A model generated the notes under the pieces. That model was not told where the DNA came from. It made no database searches and saw nothing but the letters and a program-made list of their open reading frames with translations. Shown in pieces: positions 34,010-42,836 of a stretch of 64,000 nucleotides of DNA. Position 1 is the stretch's first letter. Each line of letters opens with the position of its first letter. The stretch lies in the NCBI RefSeq assembly GCF_014202315.1, contig NZ_JACHGN010000011.1, forward strand, positions 124,001 through 188,000, written 5' to 3'. The position numbers were made by a program, and so were the translations under genes. This DNA comes from Thermocatellispora tengchongensis (GTDB taxonomy: Bacteria; Actinomycetota; Actinomycetes; Streptosporangiales; Streptosporangiaceae).

Positions 34010-34824
34010 GCGGCAAGACGGCGCTGATCACGGGCGCGGCCCGCGGCCTGGGCCGGGCGTGCGCGCTCCGCTTCGCCGAGGAGGGGGCGGACCTGGCCCT
34101 GTTCGACCTGGGCGGCGACATCGACGAGGTGCCCTACCCGCTGGGCGGGGCCGACCAGCTCGAACACACCGCGGAGCTGTGCCGCAAGCTGGGCGCCGCC
34201 GTGGTCACGGCCACCGGCGACATCCGCTCGCAGGAGAGCGTGGCGCGGGCCGTGGAGGCGGCCACCGACCGCTTCGGCCGGATCGACGTGCTGGTCAACA
34301 ACGCCGGGATCGTCGCGCCCTCGGGCAAGGACCTGCACGAGGTGGACGAGCGCGAGTGGGCGGTGATGCTCGACGTCAACCTCACCGGCGCCTGGCGCAT
34401 GACCAAGGCGGTGGTGCCCGGCATGCTGCCCCGGCGGAGCGGGAGCATCATCAACGTCGCCTCCACCGCCGGGCTGGTCGGCTACCGGCGCTTCGCCGGA
34501 TACGTCGCCTCCAAGCACGGGCTGATCGGCCTCACCCGGGCGGCGGCGCTCGACTACGCCCCGCTGAAGATCCGGGTCAACGCCATCTGCCCGGGTTCCG
34601 TGCGCGACGACCCGCTCGTGGACGGGCGGATGCTCGTGGAGATCGCGCGGGCGCTCGACGTGCCCGTCCAGGAGCACGAGGGGACGTTCGCCCAGGGCCA
34701 GCCGGCGAACGAGCTGGTCGAGCCGGACGACATCGCCGCCGCCGCGCTGTGGCTGGCCGGCGACGACTCGCGGCGGGTGACCGGAGCGGTGATCACGGTG
34801 GACGGCGGCTACACCGTCCGGTGA
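34000..34824 (+). CDS. SDR oxidoreductase, mycofactocin-coupled type
   Basis: A 274-residue short-chain dehydrogenase. The nucleotide motif is ALITGAARGLGRACALRF, NNAG is present as LVNNAGIVAPSG, and the catalytic YxxxK is YVASKHGLIGLTRA. After the first strand it has the insert LGGDIDEVPYPLGGADQLEH. This DxxPYPL-type insertion marks the mycofactocin-associated SDR subfamily, whose NAD is held tightly and recycled by mycofactocin. It should oxidise an alcohol in the pathway, perhaps a hydroxyl on an amino acid or a mevalonate-like unit (inference). The GTG at 34000 overlaps the thioesterase stop. The ribosome site is weak, so coupling is likely. Confidence 0.85.
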   Translation: MRLSGKTALITGAARGLGRACALRFAEEGADLALFDLGGDIDEVPYPLGGADQLEHTAELCRKLGAAVVTATGDIRSQESVARAVEAATDRFGRIDVLVNNAGIVAPSGKDLHEVDEREWAVMLDVNLTGAWRMTKAVVPGMLPRRSGSIINVASTAGLVGYRRFAGYVASKHGLIGLTRAAALDYAPLKIRVNAICPGSVRDDPLVDGRMLVEIARALDVPVQEHEGTFAQGQPANELVEPDDIAAAALWLAGDDSRRVTGAVITVDGGYTVR

Positions 34825-34846
34825 CGGATCTTCGAGGAGACATCCG

Positions 34847-37495
34847 ATGTCCAACAGTGCTGCCGGGGACCTCGCCCGGATGTGCCACGGCATCGCCGTG
34901 CGCCTGCCGCGCATGCCGGAGATGGAGGAGGTCCGCGCGAACCTGGCGCGAGCGGCCGGCCAGGTGCCCGCCCTGAAGAGCCTGCGGGTGTGGGCCGAGC
35001 CCGTCGCGTTCCCCGCCGGCGACGCGCGGTCCGCCCGGCGCCGCGCCACGGAGCTGCGCCGGGCGCCGGCGCCTGAAGGGCCGGGGCTGCGCGCGGTGTT
35101 CCTGGAATACGCGGACGGCCCGGCCGAGCTCGTGATCGTGGCCCACCGCGCGGTGCTCACGCGGGACGGCCTGCGCGGGCTGGCCGGCGTGCTCACGGGC
35201 TCCGGCGGCCCGGCCGGGGAGCCGCCCACCCCCGCCGGCCCGCCCGCCCCCGCCCAGGACGCCGGCGCGCGTACGCCGGCCTGGGGGCTGGGAGACCCGG
35301 CACGGGCCGGGCGGCACTCCGCGGTGGCGCTGGGGCCCGTGCGGGCGTCCGGCGAGGAGCTGGTCCGGGCGGCGTCCCTGGTGCTGTCCCGCTACACCGG
35401 CGGCGAGGACGACGCCGTCGGCGTGCTCCGCGACGACGACGCCGAGGCGGAGCGGGCCTGCGTGGGCGTGGTGCTGAGCGAGCGCCGCGCGGGCGAGGAG
35501 TACGAGCCGTGCGCCGCGCCGTACTTCCCCCTGACCCTGTGGGCCGAGCGGCAGGAGGACGGCACGCTGCGCGGCGAGTGCCGGTTCGACGAGGACGCGG
35601 TGGCCCCCGAGATCGCCTCCCGGTTCGCCCGGCAGGTGGCCCGCGCCGCGGAACGGCTCGCGGCGGGGCTGCCCGGCGCGGTGGAGCCGGACGCGGAGGA
35701 GATCGCGGAGCTGCTGGCCGTGGGCGCGGGCGCGCCGCTCGCCGGCCACGCCCCCACCACGATCCACGCCGCGTTCGAGAAGGTGGCCGCGGCGCGGCCC
35801 GGCGCGGTGGCCTACACCGGCGAGGACGCCACGCTGGACTACGCCGAGCTGGACCGCCGGGCCGAGCGGCGCGCGCGGGCGCTGCGCGGGCTCGGAGCGG
35901 GTCCCGGCGAGCTGGTCGGGGTGTGCCTGGAGCGGGGGGCCGACCTGGTCGTCACGCTGCTGGCCGTGCTCAAGTCGGGCGCGGCCTACCTGCCGATGGA
36001 CGTCCGGCATCCGCGTGAGCGGCTGCGCGCCACCGTCGAGGACGCGGGGGCCCGGATCGTCGTCGCCGAGGACTTCCCGCCGGCGGAGGGCCGCACGCTG
36101 GTCCGCCCCGCCGACCTGGACGCCGCCCCCGAGGCCGGGCACGCCGACGGGCCGCAGGCGTCCCCGGACGACCCCGCCTACGTCATCTTCACCTCCGGTT
36201 CCACCGGCCGCCCGAAGGGCGTGGTGATCCCGCACCGCAACGTCCCCGCCCTCCTCGCCGCCGTCGCGGACGACATGCGGCTCGGCCCCGAGGACGTGTG
36301 GACCTGGTTCCACTCCGCCGCCTTCGACTTCTCGGTGTGGGAGATCTGGGGCTGCCTGCTGACCGGGGGCCGCCTGGTCATGACGCCGTACTGGGTCTCG
36401 CGGGCGCCGCACGAGTTCCACCGGCTCCTCGCCGAGCAGCGGGTGACCGTGCTCAGCCAGACCCCCTCGGCCTTCGCCCAGCTCATCCACGCCGACGCGG
36501 GGACCTCGGCGGACCTGGCGGTGCGGCTGGTGATCCTGGGCGGCGAGCCACTGGACGTGCGGATACTCAAGGAATGGTTCGCCGACCATCCGCCCGCGCG
36601 CTGCCGCGTGGTCAACATGTTCGGCATCACCGAGACGACCGTGCACGTCACCGCCCAGACGGTCACGGCGCGGGAGATGGTCGAGCGGTCCCGCTCGGTC
36701 GGCGGGGCGCTGCCGGGCTGGACCGTCTCGGTCCGCGACCCCGAGGGCCGGCCGGTGCCGTTCGGGGCGGCGGGCGAGATCTACGTCGGCGGCGCGGGCG
36801 TGGCGCTGGGCTACCTGAACCGCCCGGAGCTGACGGCCGAGCGGTTCGTGGACGACCCGTACGGCGGCGGGCGGCTGTACCGCAGCGGCGACCGCGGGCG
36901 CCTGCGCCCGGACGGGCGGCTCGACCACCTCGGCCGCCTGGACAACCAGGTGCAGTTGCGCGGCTTCCGCATCGAGCTGGACGAGGTCCGCGCCGCCCTG
37001 GTGGAGGACCCGGCCGTGCGGGCGGCGGCGGTGGTGCTGAACGAGGAGGGCGACCCGCGGCTGGACGCGTACGTGGTGCCGGCCGGCCCCGGACCGGCCG
37101 TGCCGGCCGAGATCCGCGGCAGGCTCGGCAGGATCCTGCCCGACTACATGATCCCGGGCACGATCACCGTCCTGGACGACCTGCCGCTCACCGTGAACGG
37201 CAAGGTGGACACCGCGCGGCTGCCCGCGCCGTCCGCCGGCGCCGCCCTGGTGGAGGAGGAGCCCGCGCCGGCTCGGGGCGAGGGACCGGCCGCCGCGATG
37301 CTGGAGATCTGGCGGCGGGCGTTCGGCGCCCCGGTGTCGCTGGACGACGACTTCTTCGAGCTGGGCGGCAACTCGCTGCTGGCCATCCGGATCTCCGCCG
37401 CGATGCGCGAGGCCGGGCTGCCCCAGATCACGCTGCGGGACTTCTACCTCAACCCGACCATCAGGGGGCTTGAGGCGGCGATGACCACACGATGA
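34847..37495 (+). CDS. Free NRPS protein: degenerate C, A (Thr-like), T
   Basis: An 882-residue free-standing loading protein. Residues 1-290 look like a shrunken condensation domain: LRAVFLEYADGPAELVIVAH aligns with the C core, but the HHxxxDG motif has become AHRAVLTRDG, so it should not condense. The A domain has [18 protein letters not shown] and FDFSVWEIW; the code by eye is DFWSIGMVHK, one change from the common Thr code. The T domain has LGGNSLLAIR. There is no TE or E. Its best partner is the A-less C-T-TE end of NRPS3, as in syringomycin (SyrB1 with SyrE). GAGGAGA precedes the ATG. It overlaps the next gene by ATGA. Confidence 0.92.
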   Translation: MSNSAAGDLARMCHGIAVRLPRMPEMEEVRANLARAAGQVPALKSLRVWAEPVAFPAGDARSARRRATELRRAPAPEGPGLRAVFLEYADGPAELVIVAHRAVLTRDGLRGLAGVLTGSGGPAGEPPTPAGPPAPAQDAGARTPAWGLGDPARAGRHSAVALGPVRASGEELVRAASLVLSRYTGGEDDAVGVLRDDDAEAERACVGVVLSERRAGEEYEPCAAPYFPLTLWAERQEDGTLRGECRFDEDAVAPEIASRFARQVARAAERLAAGLPGAVEPDAEEIAELLAVGAGAPLAGHAPTTIHAAFEKVAAARPGAVAYTGEDATLDYAELDRRAERRARALRGLGAGPGELVGVCLERGADLVVTLLAVLKSGAAYLPMDVRHPRERLRATVEDAGARIVVAEDFPPAEGRTLVRPADLDAAPEAGHADGPQASPDDPAYVIFTSGSTGRPKGVVIPHRNVPALLAAVADDMRLGPEDVWTWFHSAAFDFSVWEIWGCLLTGGRLVMTPYWVSRAPHEFHRLLAEQRVTVLSQTPSAFAQLIHADAGTSADLAVRLVILGGEPLDVRILKEWFADHPPARCRVVNMFGITETTVHVTAQTVTAREMVERSRSVGGALPGWTVSVRDPEGRPVPFGAAGEIYVGGAGVALGYLNRPELTAERFVDDPYGGGRLYRSGDRGRLRPDGRLDHLGRLDNQVQLRGFRIELDEVRAALVEDPAVRAAAVVLNEEGDPRLDAYVVPAGPGPAVPAEIRGRLGRILPDYMIPGTITVLDDLPLTVNGKVDTARLPAPSAGAALVEEEPAPARGEGPAAAMLEIWRRAFGAPVSLDDDFFELGGNSLLAIRISAAMREAGLPQITLRDFYLNPTIRGLEAAMTTR

Positions 37496-38634
37496 CCGAG
37501 ACCGTGCCACGACCGCCGCGGCTGCTGATCGCCCCCGTCACCATCACGGCCACCAAGCCCCTGCTGCCCACCCACATCAAGGGGTTCCTCTGGGTGGACG
37601 TGCTGCTCCGCGCCACCCGGGCGATCGGCGGCGAGGCGGAGTGCCTGTGGAACCCGCGCACGCCGAACCTCACCGGCCAGACGATCCAGTTCTGGGACTA
37701 CCTTGACCGGGAACTGGGCGATGTCGACTACGAAGGGCTCTCGGCCGACGAGATCGGCAAGCTGTACGTCGAATGCCACGCCTCGGGCCGGGCGCGGCCC
37801 CTGAAGGAGCTGCGCCCGCTGGCCGAGCGGGTCGAGCGGGAGGGCTGGACCCACCCCGCCGGCCTGCGGATGTCCCGCGACTGGGCCCGCCACCTGACCC
37901 TGCTGGGGGTCAGGAACCCGGACCTGCTGACCGACCGGCCCCAGGGGCTGCCCATCGACGAGGTCGTCGAGCTGCTCGCCCGCCGCCGCCTGTGCCTGGA
38001 CCACCGCCGCTACGGCGGCCCGGTCTACCTCGACGGGACCCGCTGGGGGATGCCGCTGCGCACGGTGATGGGCGCCGACGGGCACGCCAACTACGTGCTG
38101 GTCGCGTTGCGGGACGTCATCTCCCACGCCCCCGGCCACGACCGGGTCCTGCTCGTGCACGACGAGGAGGCCGCGCACGACTTCGCGCTCATCGAACGGG
38201 TCCTGCGGGAGCTGGGCACGCCCGCGTCCCGGCTCGCGCTCGGCCGGGTGCCGCTCGGCGGCACGCCGCGGTCCAGCAGGCACAGATCGAGCAGGCACGG
38301 GGGCTGGGAGGGGTTCACCATCGAGCGGATCGCCGCGCTGTGCCTGGACCGGTTCGACGAGACGGCCTACCGGCTGGGGATGCGGCTGTACTTCATCGCG
38401 ATGCTGAAGCGGACCGCCGGGGAGCCGCTCCGGCTCGACCTGCTGCGCCGCGCCCTGCTGCGGGCCGAGCGGCTGGTACGCGCGGCGGGCGACGCGGCCC
38501 CCGGCGGCCCCGGCGTCCTGCGCCGGTACGCCACACCGGCCGGATGGGTCAGCCCGTACCGGCTCACCGACGCGCTGTTCGCACGGCGGGACAACCCCGC
38601 CCGCGGCGACCTGCTGCGCTCGATCTACCTCTGA
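37492..38634 (+). CDS. Class I aminoacyl-tRNA-synthetase-like protein, function unknown
   Basis: A 380-residue protein I could not place firmly. Residues 10-50 read TITATKPLLPTHIKGFLWVD, then VLLRATRAIGGEAECLWNP. This lines up with the HIGH region of CysRS/MetRS-like enzymes (T-H-x-G, then a D-V-L-x-R helix and G-x-E strand), with HIGH changed to HIKG. A basic loop TPRSSRHRSSRHGGWEGFT near residue 265 could correspond to the KMSKS loop and contains a short duplication. No tRNA-binding domain is evident. Such stand-alone catalytic domains can make aminoacyl adenylates for amide or N-N bond formation. It is coupled to the C*-A-T gene by ATGA. The fold call is tentative. Confidence 0.5.
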   Translation: MTETVPRPPRLLIAPVTITATKPLLPTHIKGFLWVDVLLRATRAIGGEAECLWNPRTPNLTGQTIQFWDYLDRELGDVDYEGLSADEIGKLYVECHASGRARPLKELRPLAERVEREGWTHPAGLRMSRDWARHLTLLGVRNPDLLTDRPQGLPIDEVVELLARRRLCLDHRRYGGPVYLDGTRWGMPLRTVMGADGHANYVLVALRDVISHAPGHDRVLLVHDEEAAHDFALIERVLRELGTPASRLALGRVPLGGTPRSSRHRSSRHGGWEGFTIERIAALCLDRFDETAYRLGMRLYFIAMLKRTAGEPLRLDLLRRALLRAERLVRAAGDAAPGGPGVLRRYATPAGWVSPYRLTDALFARRDNPARGDLLRSIYL

Positions 38635-38656
38635 GACCTAGCGAACGGGGCTGCAC

Positions 38657-40432
38657 ATGGGCACCGACCGATCCCCCGCAGAGCGCGCCGACGCCTACCT
38701 GCGGCGGGTGCTGAAGGAGAAGAACGCGCTGCTGAGCGCGCTGGACGCGCCCGCCGCCGCGCAGGCGGCCGTGCTCGGCGAGCTGGTCGCGGCGGCGCGG
38801 GACACGGCGTTCGGCCGCGAGCACGGGTTCGCCGGGGTGCGCGACGCGGACGACTACCGCCGGGCGACGCCCATCCGCGGGCACGAGGAGTTCGCGCCCT
38901 GGCTGCGGCGCATCGCGGCCGGCGAGCAGGGGGTGCTCACGGCCGAGGAGCCCATGGCCTTCTTCGCCAGCAGCGGCACCACCGGCGCCGAGAAGGAGAT
39001 CCCCGTCACCCGCGGCTACCTGTTCCGCTGCTTCCTGCCCTTCTACTTCGCCGGGCTGGCGCAGGTGGCCGAACGGCACCGGACCCTGGTCGAGCGGGAC
39101 GACGCCGTGCTCAACCTGTGGCAGGACCCGCACTCGCCGACCGCCCGCACCGCCTCGGGACGCCCGCACATCGGCCCCAGCCAGCTCGACTACGGGCGGA
39201 TCGGCGAGGAGCTGGCCGTCGGGCTCGGCAACCGGGCCCCGTGGAGCGACCTGCCGGAGCGGTTCCGGGACTCCGGCCCCTGGGAGCGCACCTACCTGCG
39301 GGTGCGGCTCGCGGCGGAGCACGACGTACGCGCGGTCTTCACGGTGAACCCGGCCATCGCGGCGGCGCTGCCGTACCAGCTCCGCCTGTGGTGGCCGCGC
39401 ATGGTGAAGGAGATCCACGACGGCACGCTGGGCGGGGTGCCGTTCCGCGAGCCGAACCCGGCGCGTGCCAAGGAGCTGGAGGAGATCGCGGCACGGCGCG
39501 GCACGCTGCGCCCGGGTGACGTGTGGCCCCGGCTGGAGGTGCTGCTCACCTGGACCACCTATGTCGCCCGGCTGTACCTGCCCGGCCTGCTGTCCGACTA
39601 CGGGCCGGGCGCGCGACTGCTCCCGGCCCCGATCGGGTCCTCAGAGGGGCCGCTTGCGGTCCCGATCGGGGGCTCGAAGGGGCCGCTTGCGGTCCCGATC
39701 GGGGGCTCGAAGGGGCCGCTTGCGGTCCCGGCCGGGGGCTCGAAGGGGCCGCTTGCGGTCCCGGCCGACGGTTATCCGACGGGCGGCCCGCTGATGCTGA
39801 CCTCCTGCTTCTACGAGTTCGTCCCGGCGGAGGAGGACATCGACCCCACCGGGCCCACCCTGCTCGCGCACGAGCTGGAGGACGGCCGCGAGTACCACGT
39901 GGTGCTCTCCCACGCCGGGGGCCTGTACCGGTGCGCGACCCGGGACGTCGTCAGGGTCGCCGGCTTCGCCGGCGCGACCCCCCGGATCGAGTACTCCTGC
40001 CGGTACGGCGTGCTCTCCGCGGCCGGGGAGCGGCTGCGCGAGTCGCAGGTCCTGCGGGCGACGGCCGCCGCCGCGACCGCGACCGGCACGGCCCCGGCGA
40101 ACCTGATGGTCCGGGTGTCCCCCGAGCCGGACGGCCCGCCCGCCCACGAGGCGGCCGTCGCCTTCCGCGACCGGCCCCCGGCCCCCGACCTGGCCGCGTT
40201 CGCCCGCGCCCTGGACGCCGAGCTGGGCCGGGAGTCGCCCGGCTACGCGCGGGCGCGGAAGGACGGCGCGCTGGCCGCGCCCCGGCTGCGCCCGGTGCCG
40301 CTCGACGCCTTCTCGGCCGAGTTCCGCCGCCGGGTGGAGGCGGGCGAGCGGCCTCCCCGGGTCAAGGACCGCGTCTTCCCCTCGTCGCCCGGCCTGTGGG
40401 CGCGCATCACGGAAGGAGCCGACGATGAGTGA
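38657..40432 (+). CDS. GH3-family acyl-adenylating amide synthetase
   Basis: A 591-residue bacterial member of the GH3 family, relatives of plant enzymes that join jasmonate or auxin to amino acids. The nucleotide loop is AFFASSGTTGAEKEIPVTRG. Further family marks are VNPAIAAALPYQLRLWWPRM, LTSCFYEFVPAEE and EYHVVLSHAGGLYRCATRDV. It should adenylate a carboxylic acid and form an amide with an amino acid or amine. At residues 325-368 there are four perfect-length 11-residue repeats (PIGGSKGPLAV), an unusual in-frame insertion beside the adenylation core. It ends inside the next gene (8-bp overlap), so the two are made together. Confidence 0.85.
   Translation: MGTDRSPAERADAYLRRVLKEKNALLSALDAPAAAQAAVLGELVAAARDTAFGREHGFAGVRDADDYRRATPIRGHEEFAPWLRRIAAGEQGVLTAEEPMAFFASSGTTGAEKEIPVTRGYLFRCFLPFYFAGLAQVAERHRTLVERDDAVLNLWQDPHSPTARTASGRPHIGPSQLDYGRIGEELAVGLGNRAPWSDLPERFRDSGPWERTYLRVRLAAEHDVRAVFTVNPAIAAALPYQLRLWWPRMVKEIHDGTLGGVPFREPNPARAKELEEIAARRGTLRPGDVWPRLEVLLTWTTYVARLYLPGLLSDYGPGARLLPAPIGSSEGPLAVPIGGSKGPLAVPIGGSKGPLAVPAGGSKGPLAVPADGYPTGGPLMLTSCFYEFVPAEEDIDPTGPTLLAHELEDGREYHVVLSHAGGLYRCATRDVVRVAGFAGATPRIEYSCRYGVLSAAGERLRESQVLRATAAAATATGTAPANLMVRVSPEPDGPPAHEAAVAFRDRPPAPDLAAFARALDAELGRESPGYARARKDGALAAPRLRPVPLDAFSAEFRRRVEAGERPPRVKDRVFPSSPGLWARITEGADDE
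39629..39760 (+). repeat. 33-bp in-frame tandem repeat x4 inside the GH3 gene
   Basis: Four head-to-tail 33-bp units (39629, 39662, 39695, 39728) encode PIGSSEGPLAV, PIGGSKGPLAV, PIGGSKGPLAV and PAGGSKGPLAV; a partial fifth begins PADG. Copies 2 and 3 are identical. The unit length keeps the frame, so copy number can change without breaking the gene. Confidence 0.95.
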
Positions 40433-42836
40433 GGTGCCCCAGCCGCCGCCGGAGATGCCGGAGATGCCGTATCGCGGCGAGTACACCGAGCGGGCCAGGC
40501 GGGCCAGGCTGGGCTGGTTCCGCGCCACGACCGGGGCCGCCCTGCGCTCCCTCGACGCCACCTCGATCGACGCGCGGTCGCTGCCGGGCAACCTGGAGAA
40601 CTTCGTCGGCTGCGTGGAGGTCCCCGTCGGCCTGGCCGGGCCGATGCTGTTCGCGGGGGAGCACGCCCGCGGCCATGTCACCGCGCCCCTGGCCACCACC
40701 GAGGGCGCCCTGGTCGCGTCGGCGGCGCGGGGCGCGCGGGCGATCACCCGCGCGGGCGGCGTGGTCACCCGGGCCGTCGGGCAGCGCATGGTCCGCGCGC
40801 CCTTCTTCGAGTTCGCCGGGCTCGGGGAGGCGGCCGAGTTCGCCCACCGGATCACCGGCCACCACGCGGAGCTGGCCGCCGAGGCCGCCCGGGTGTCGGC
40901 GCACTCCCGGCTGGTGGAGCTGGACCCGGTGCAGCTCGGCCGTACCGTGCACGTGCGGTTCGTGTACGAGACTGCCGACGCCGGCGGGCAGAACATGACC
41001 ACCGCAGCCACCTGGCGGGCCTGCCGGTGGATACTCGACCGGCTCTGCGTGCCGCCCGGACCGAGCCCCACCCTGTTCGGGGTCGAGGGGAACCTGAGCG
41101 GCGACAAGAAGTTCAGCCACCTGAACATGACCGCGGGCCGCGGCATCCGGGTGATCGCCGAGTGCGTGCTCGACCCGGACACCCTGCGCGCCGTCCTGAA
41201 GACCACCCCCGAGGCGATGGACCGGTTCTACCGGATCGGGGTGGTCGCCGCCCAGCACGCCGGGATGCCGGGGTTCGACATCGACGCCGCCAACGTCATC
41301 GCGGCGATGTTCGTGGCGACCGGCCAGGACATCGCCAGCGTGTACGAGTCCGGCGCCGCGCAGTTCTCCGTGGACCCCGACGGCGCCGGCCTGCGCGCGA
41401 CCCTGGTGCTGCCGAACCTGGTGGCCGGGACCGTCGGCGGCGGCACCGGGCTGCCGCACCAGCGCGACTACCTGGAGGCCCTGGGGTGTCGCGGCGACGC
41501 CGGGGCGCGCCGCTTCGCCGAGATCGTGTGCGGTTTCGCGCTCGCGCTCGACCTGTCCACGCTGGCCGCCGTCGCCAGTGGCCAGTTCGCCGACGCCCAC
41601 GAGCGGCTGGGCCGCCCCCGCAGGGTCGCCTGGGCCACCCGCGCCGATCTCGGCGCGCCGCTCCTGCAGCCGCTGCTCGCCGCCTCCCTGGACGCGCCGG
41701 ACCTGGCCGTCACCGGTGTCACCTGGCCGGAGGAGGCCGCGGGGCCGAGCATCATCACCGACCTCACCGCCCAGGGCGAGCGCCGCAAGCTCCTCGGCGT
41801 GCTGCCGGTGCGCGCCTCGTGGGAGGCCGGCGGGCGGAAGGGCACGCTGGATCTGGTGCTCAAGGTCAAGCCCCTGGACCAGGAAGTGATCATCGAGGCG
41901 GCCAAGCTGGCCTCGCTGTGCGGCGGGCGCCTCGCCGAGGTCTACCCCCGCTGGCGCGACTGGACCGGGTTCCGGGACCTGCACACCCGCGAGCTCGCCG
42001 TCTACCGCTCGCCCGACCCGGCGCTGCGCCGCGTGCTCCCCCGTGCGTACGGCGTGCACGAGGACCCGTCCCGAGAGCTGTACGTCCTGGTCATGGAGCG
42101 GCTCGGCCCGGACGTGATCCTCAAGGACACCGCCGAGGACCCCGGGCTCTGGGAACCCGGGCACGTCGCGGCGGCCGTACGCGGGCTCGCCGCCGTGCAC
42201 GCCGCCTGGCTCGGCCGGGAGGCCGACCTGCTCGGCTCCGGGCTGGTGGGACAGTGCCAGACCGCGGCGCGCATGGCCGCCATGCGCGAGCTGTGGCACG
42301 CGCTGCTGGAGCACAACCGTACCGAGCACCCGAGCCTGCTGGACGAGACCGCCGCCCGGAGGCTGCGCCGGGTCATCGACGACATCCCCGTGTGGTGGGC
42401 GCGGATCGAGGCGATGCCGCGCACCCTGGTGCACGGCGACTTCAACCCGCGCAACATCGCCCTGCGCGCCGGCGACCTGAGCCTGGTCGCCTACGACTGG
42501 GAGCTGGCGACCCTGCACGTCCCCCAGCGCGACCTGGTGGACCTGCTCGCCTACGTGCTGCCCGGCGACGCCGGGGAGCACGAGGTGGCGGAGCTGGTCG
42601 CCCTGCACCGCCAGGCGGTCGTGGCCGCGGGCGGCGCGGCGCCCGACGCCGCCGTCTGGCGGGAGGGGTTCCGGCTGGCCCTGTGGGACTTCGCCGTGAC
42701 CCGGCTGCAGCTCTACCTGATGGCGCACACCCACCGCGAGCTGCCGTTCCTGAGGCATGTCGTGCCCACCGTCCTGCGCCTGCTGGAGATCGAGGACCAT
42801 GCCGGGGAGGCCGTAGGTGTCCGCTCACCCGCCTAG
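40425..42836 (+). CDS. HMG-CoA-reductase-like / APH-type kinase fusion
   Basis: An 803-residue two-part enzyme. Residues 1-430 are a class I HMG-CoA reductase catalytic domain: ENFVGCVEVPVGLAGPM, the catalytic Glu in TTEGALVAS, Lys in LSGDKKFSHLNM, Asp in GQDIASVYES, GTVGGGTGLP, and His in ADAHERLGR; all four catalytic positions are kept. Residues 440-803 are an aminoglycoside-phosphotransferase/choline-kinase-fold domain with VLVMERLGPDV, the catalytic loop LVHGDFNPRNIAL and metal-binding YDWELA. One protein would thus reduce a thioester to an alcohol and phosphorylate a hydroxyl. No other mevalonate-pathway gene is nearby, so the substrate is probably specific to this cluster. AAGGAG precedes the ATG. 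Confidence 0.88.
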   Translation: MSEVPQPPPEMPEMPYRGEYTERARRARLGWFRATTGAALRSLDATSIDARSLPGNLENFVGCVEVPVGLAGPMLFAGEHARGHVTAPLATTEGALVASAARGARAITRAGGVVTRAVGQRMVRAPFFEFAGLGEAAEFAHRITGHHAELAAEAARVSAHSRLVELDPVQLGRTVHVRFVYETADAGGQNMTTAATWRACRWILDRLCVPPGPSPTLFGVEGNLSGDKKFSHLNMTAGRGIRVIAECVLDPDTLRAVLKTTPEAMDRFYRIGVVAAQHAGMPGFDIDAANVIAAMFVATGQDIASVYESGAAQFSVDPDGAGLRATLVLPNLVAGTVGGGTGLPHQRDYLEALGCRGDAGARRFAEIVCGFALALDLSTLAAVASGQFADAHERLGRPRRVAWATRADLGAPLLQPLLAASLDAPDLAVTGVTWPEEAAGPSIITDLTAQGERRKLLGVLPVRASWEAGGRKGTLDLVLKVKPLDQEVIIEAAKLASLCGGRLAEVYPRWRDWTGFRDLHTRELAVYRSPDPALRRVLPRAYGVHEDPSRELYVLVMERLGPDVILKDTAEDPGLWEPGHVAAAVRGLAAVHAAWLGREADLLGSGLVGQCQTAARMAAMRELWHALLEHNRTEHPSLLDETAARRLRRVIDDIPVWWARIEAMPRTLVHGDFNPRNIALRAGDLSLVAYDWELATLHVPQRDLVDLLAYVLPGDAGEHEVAELVALHRQAVVAAGGAAPDAAVWREGFRLALWDFAVTRLQLYLMAHTHRELPFLRHVVPTVLRLLEIEDHAGEAVGVRSPA

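Noticed and set aside
37492-38634. Hydrazine synthetase (cupin plus MetRS-like) making an N-N bond
   Set aside because: No cupin domain and no N-hydroxylating monooxygenase are visible, so only the aaRS-like part of that idea remains.
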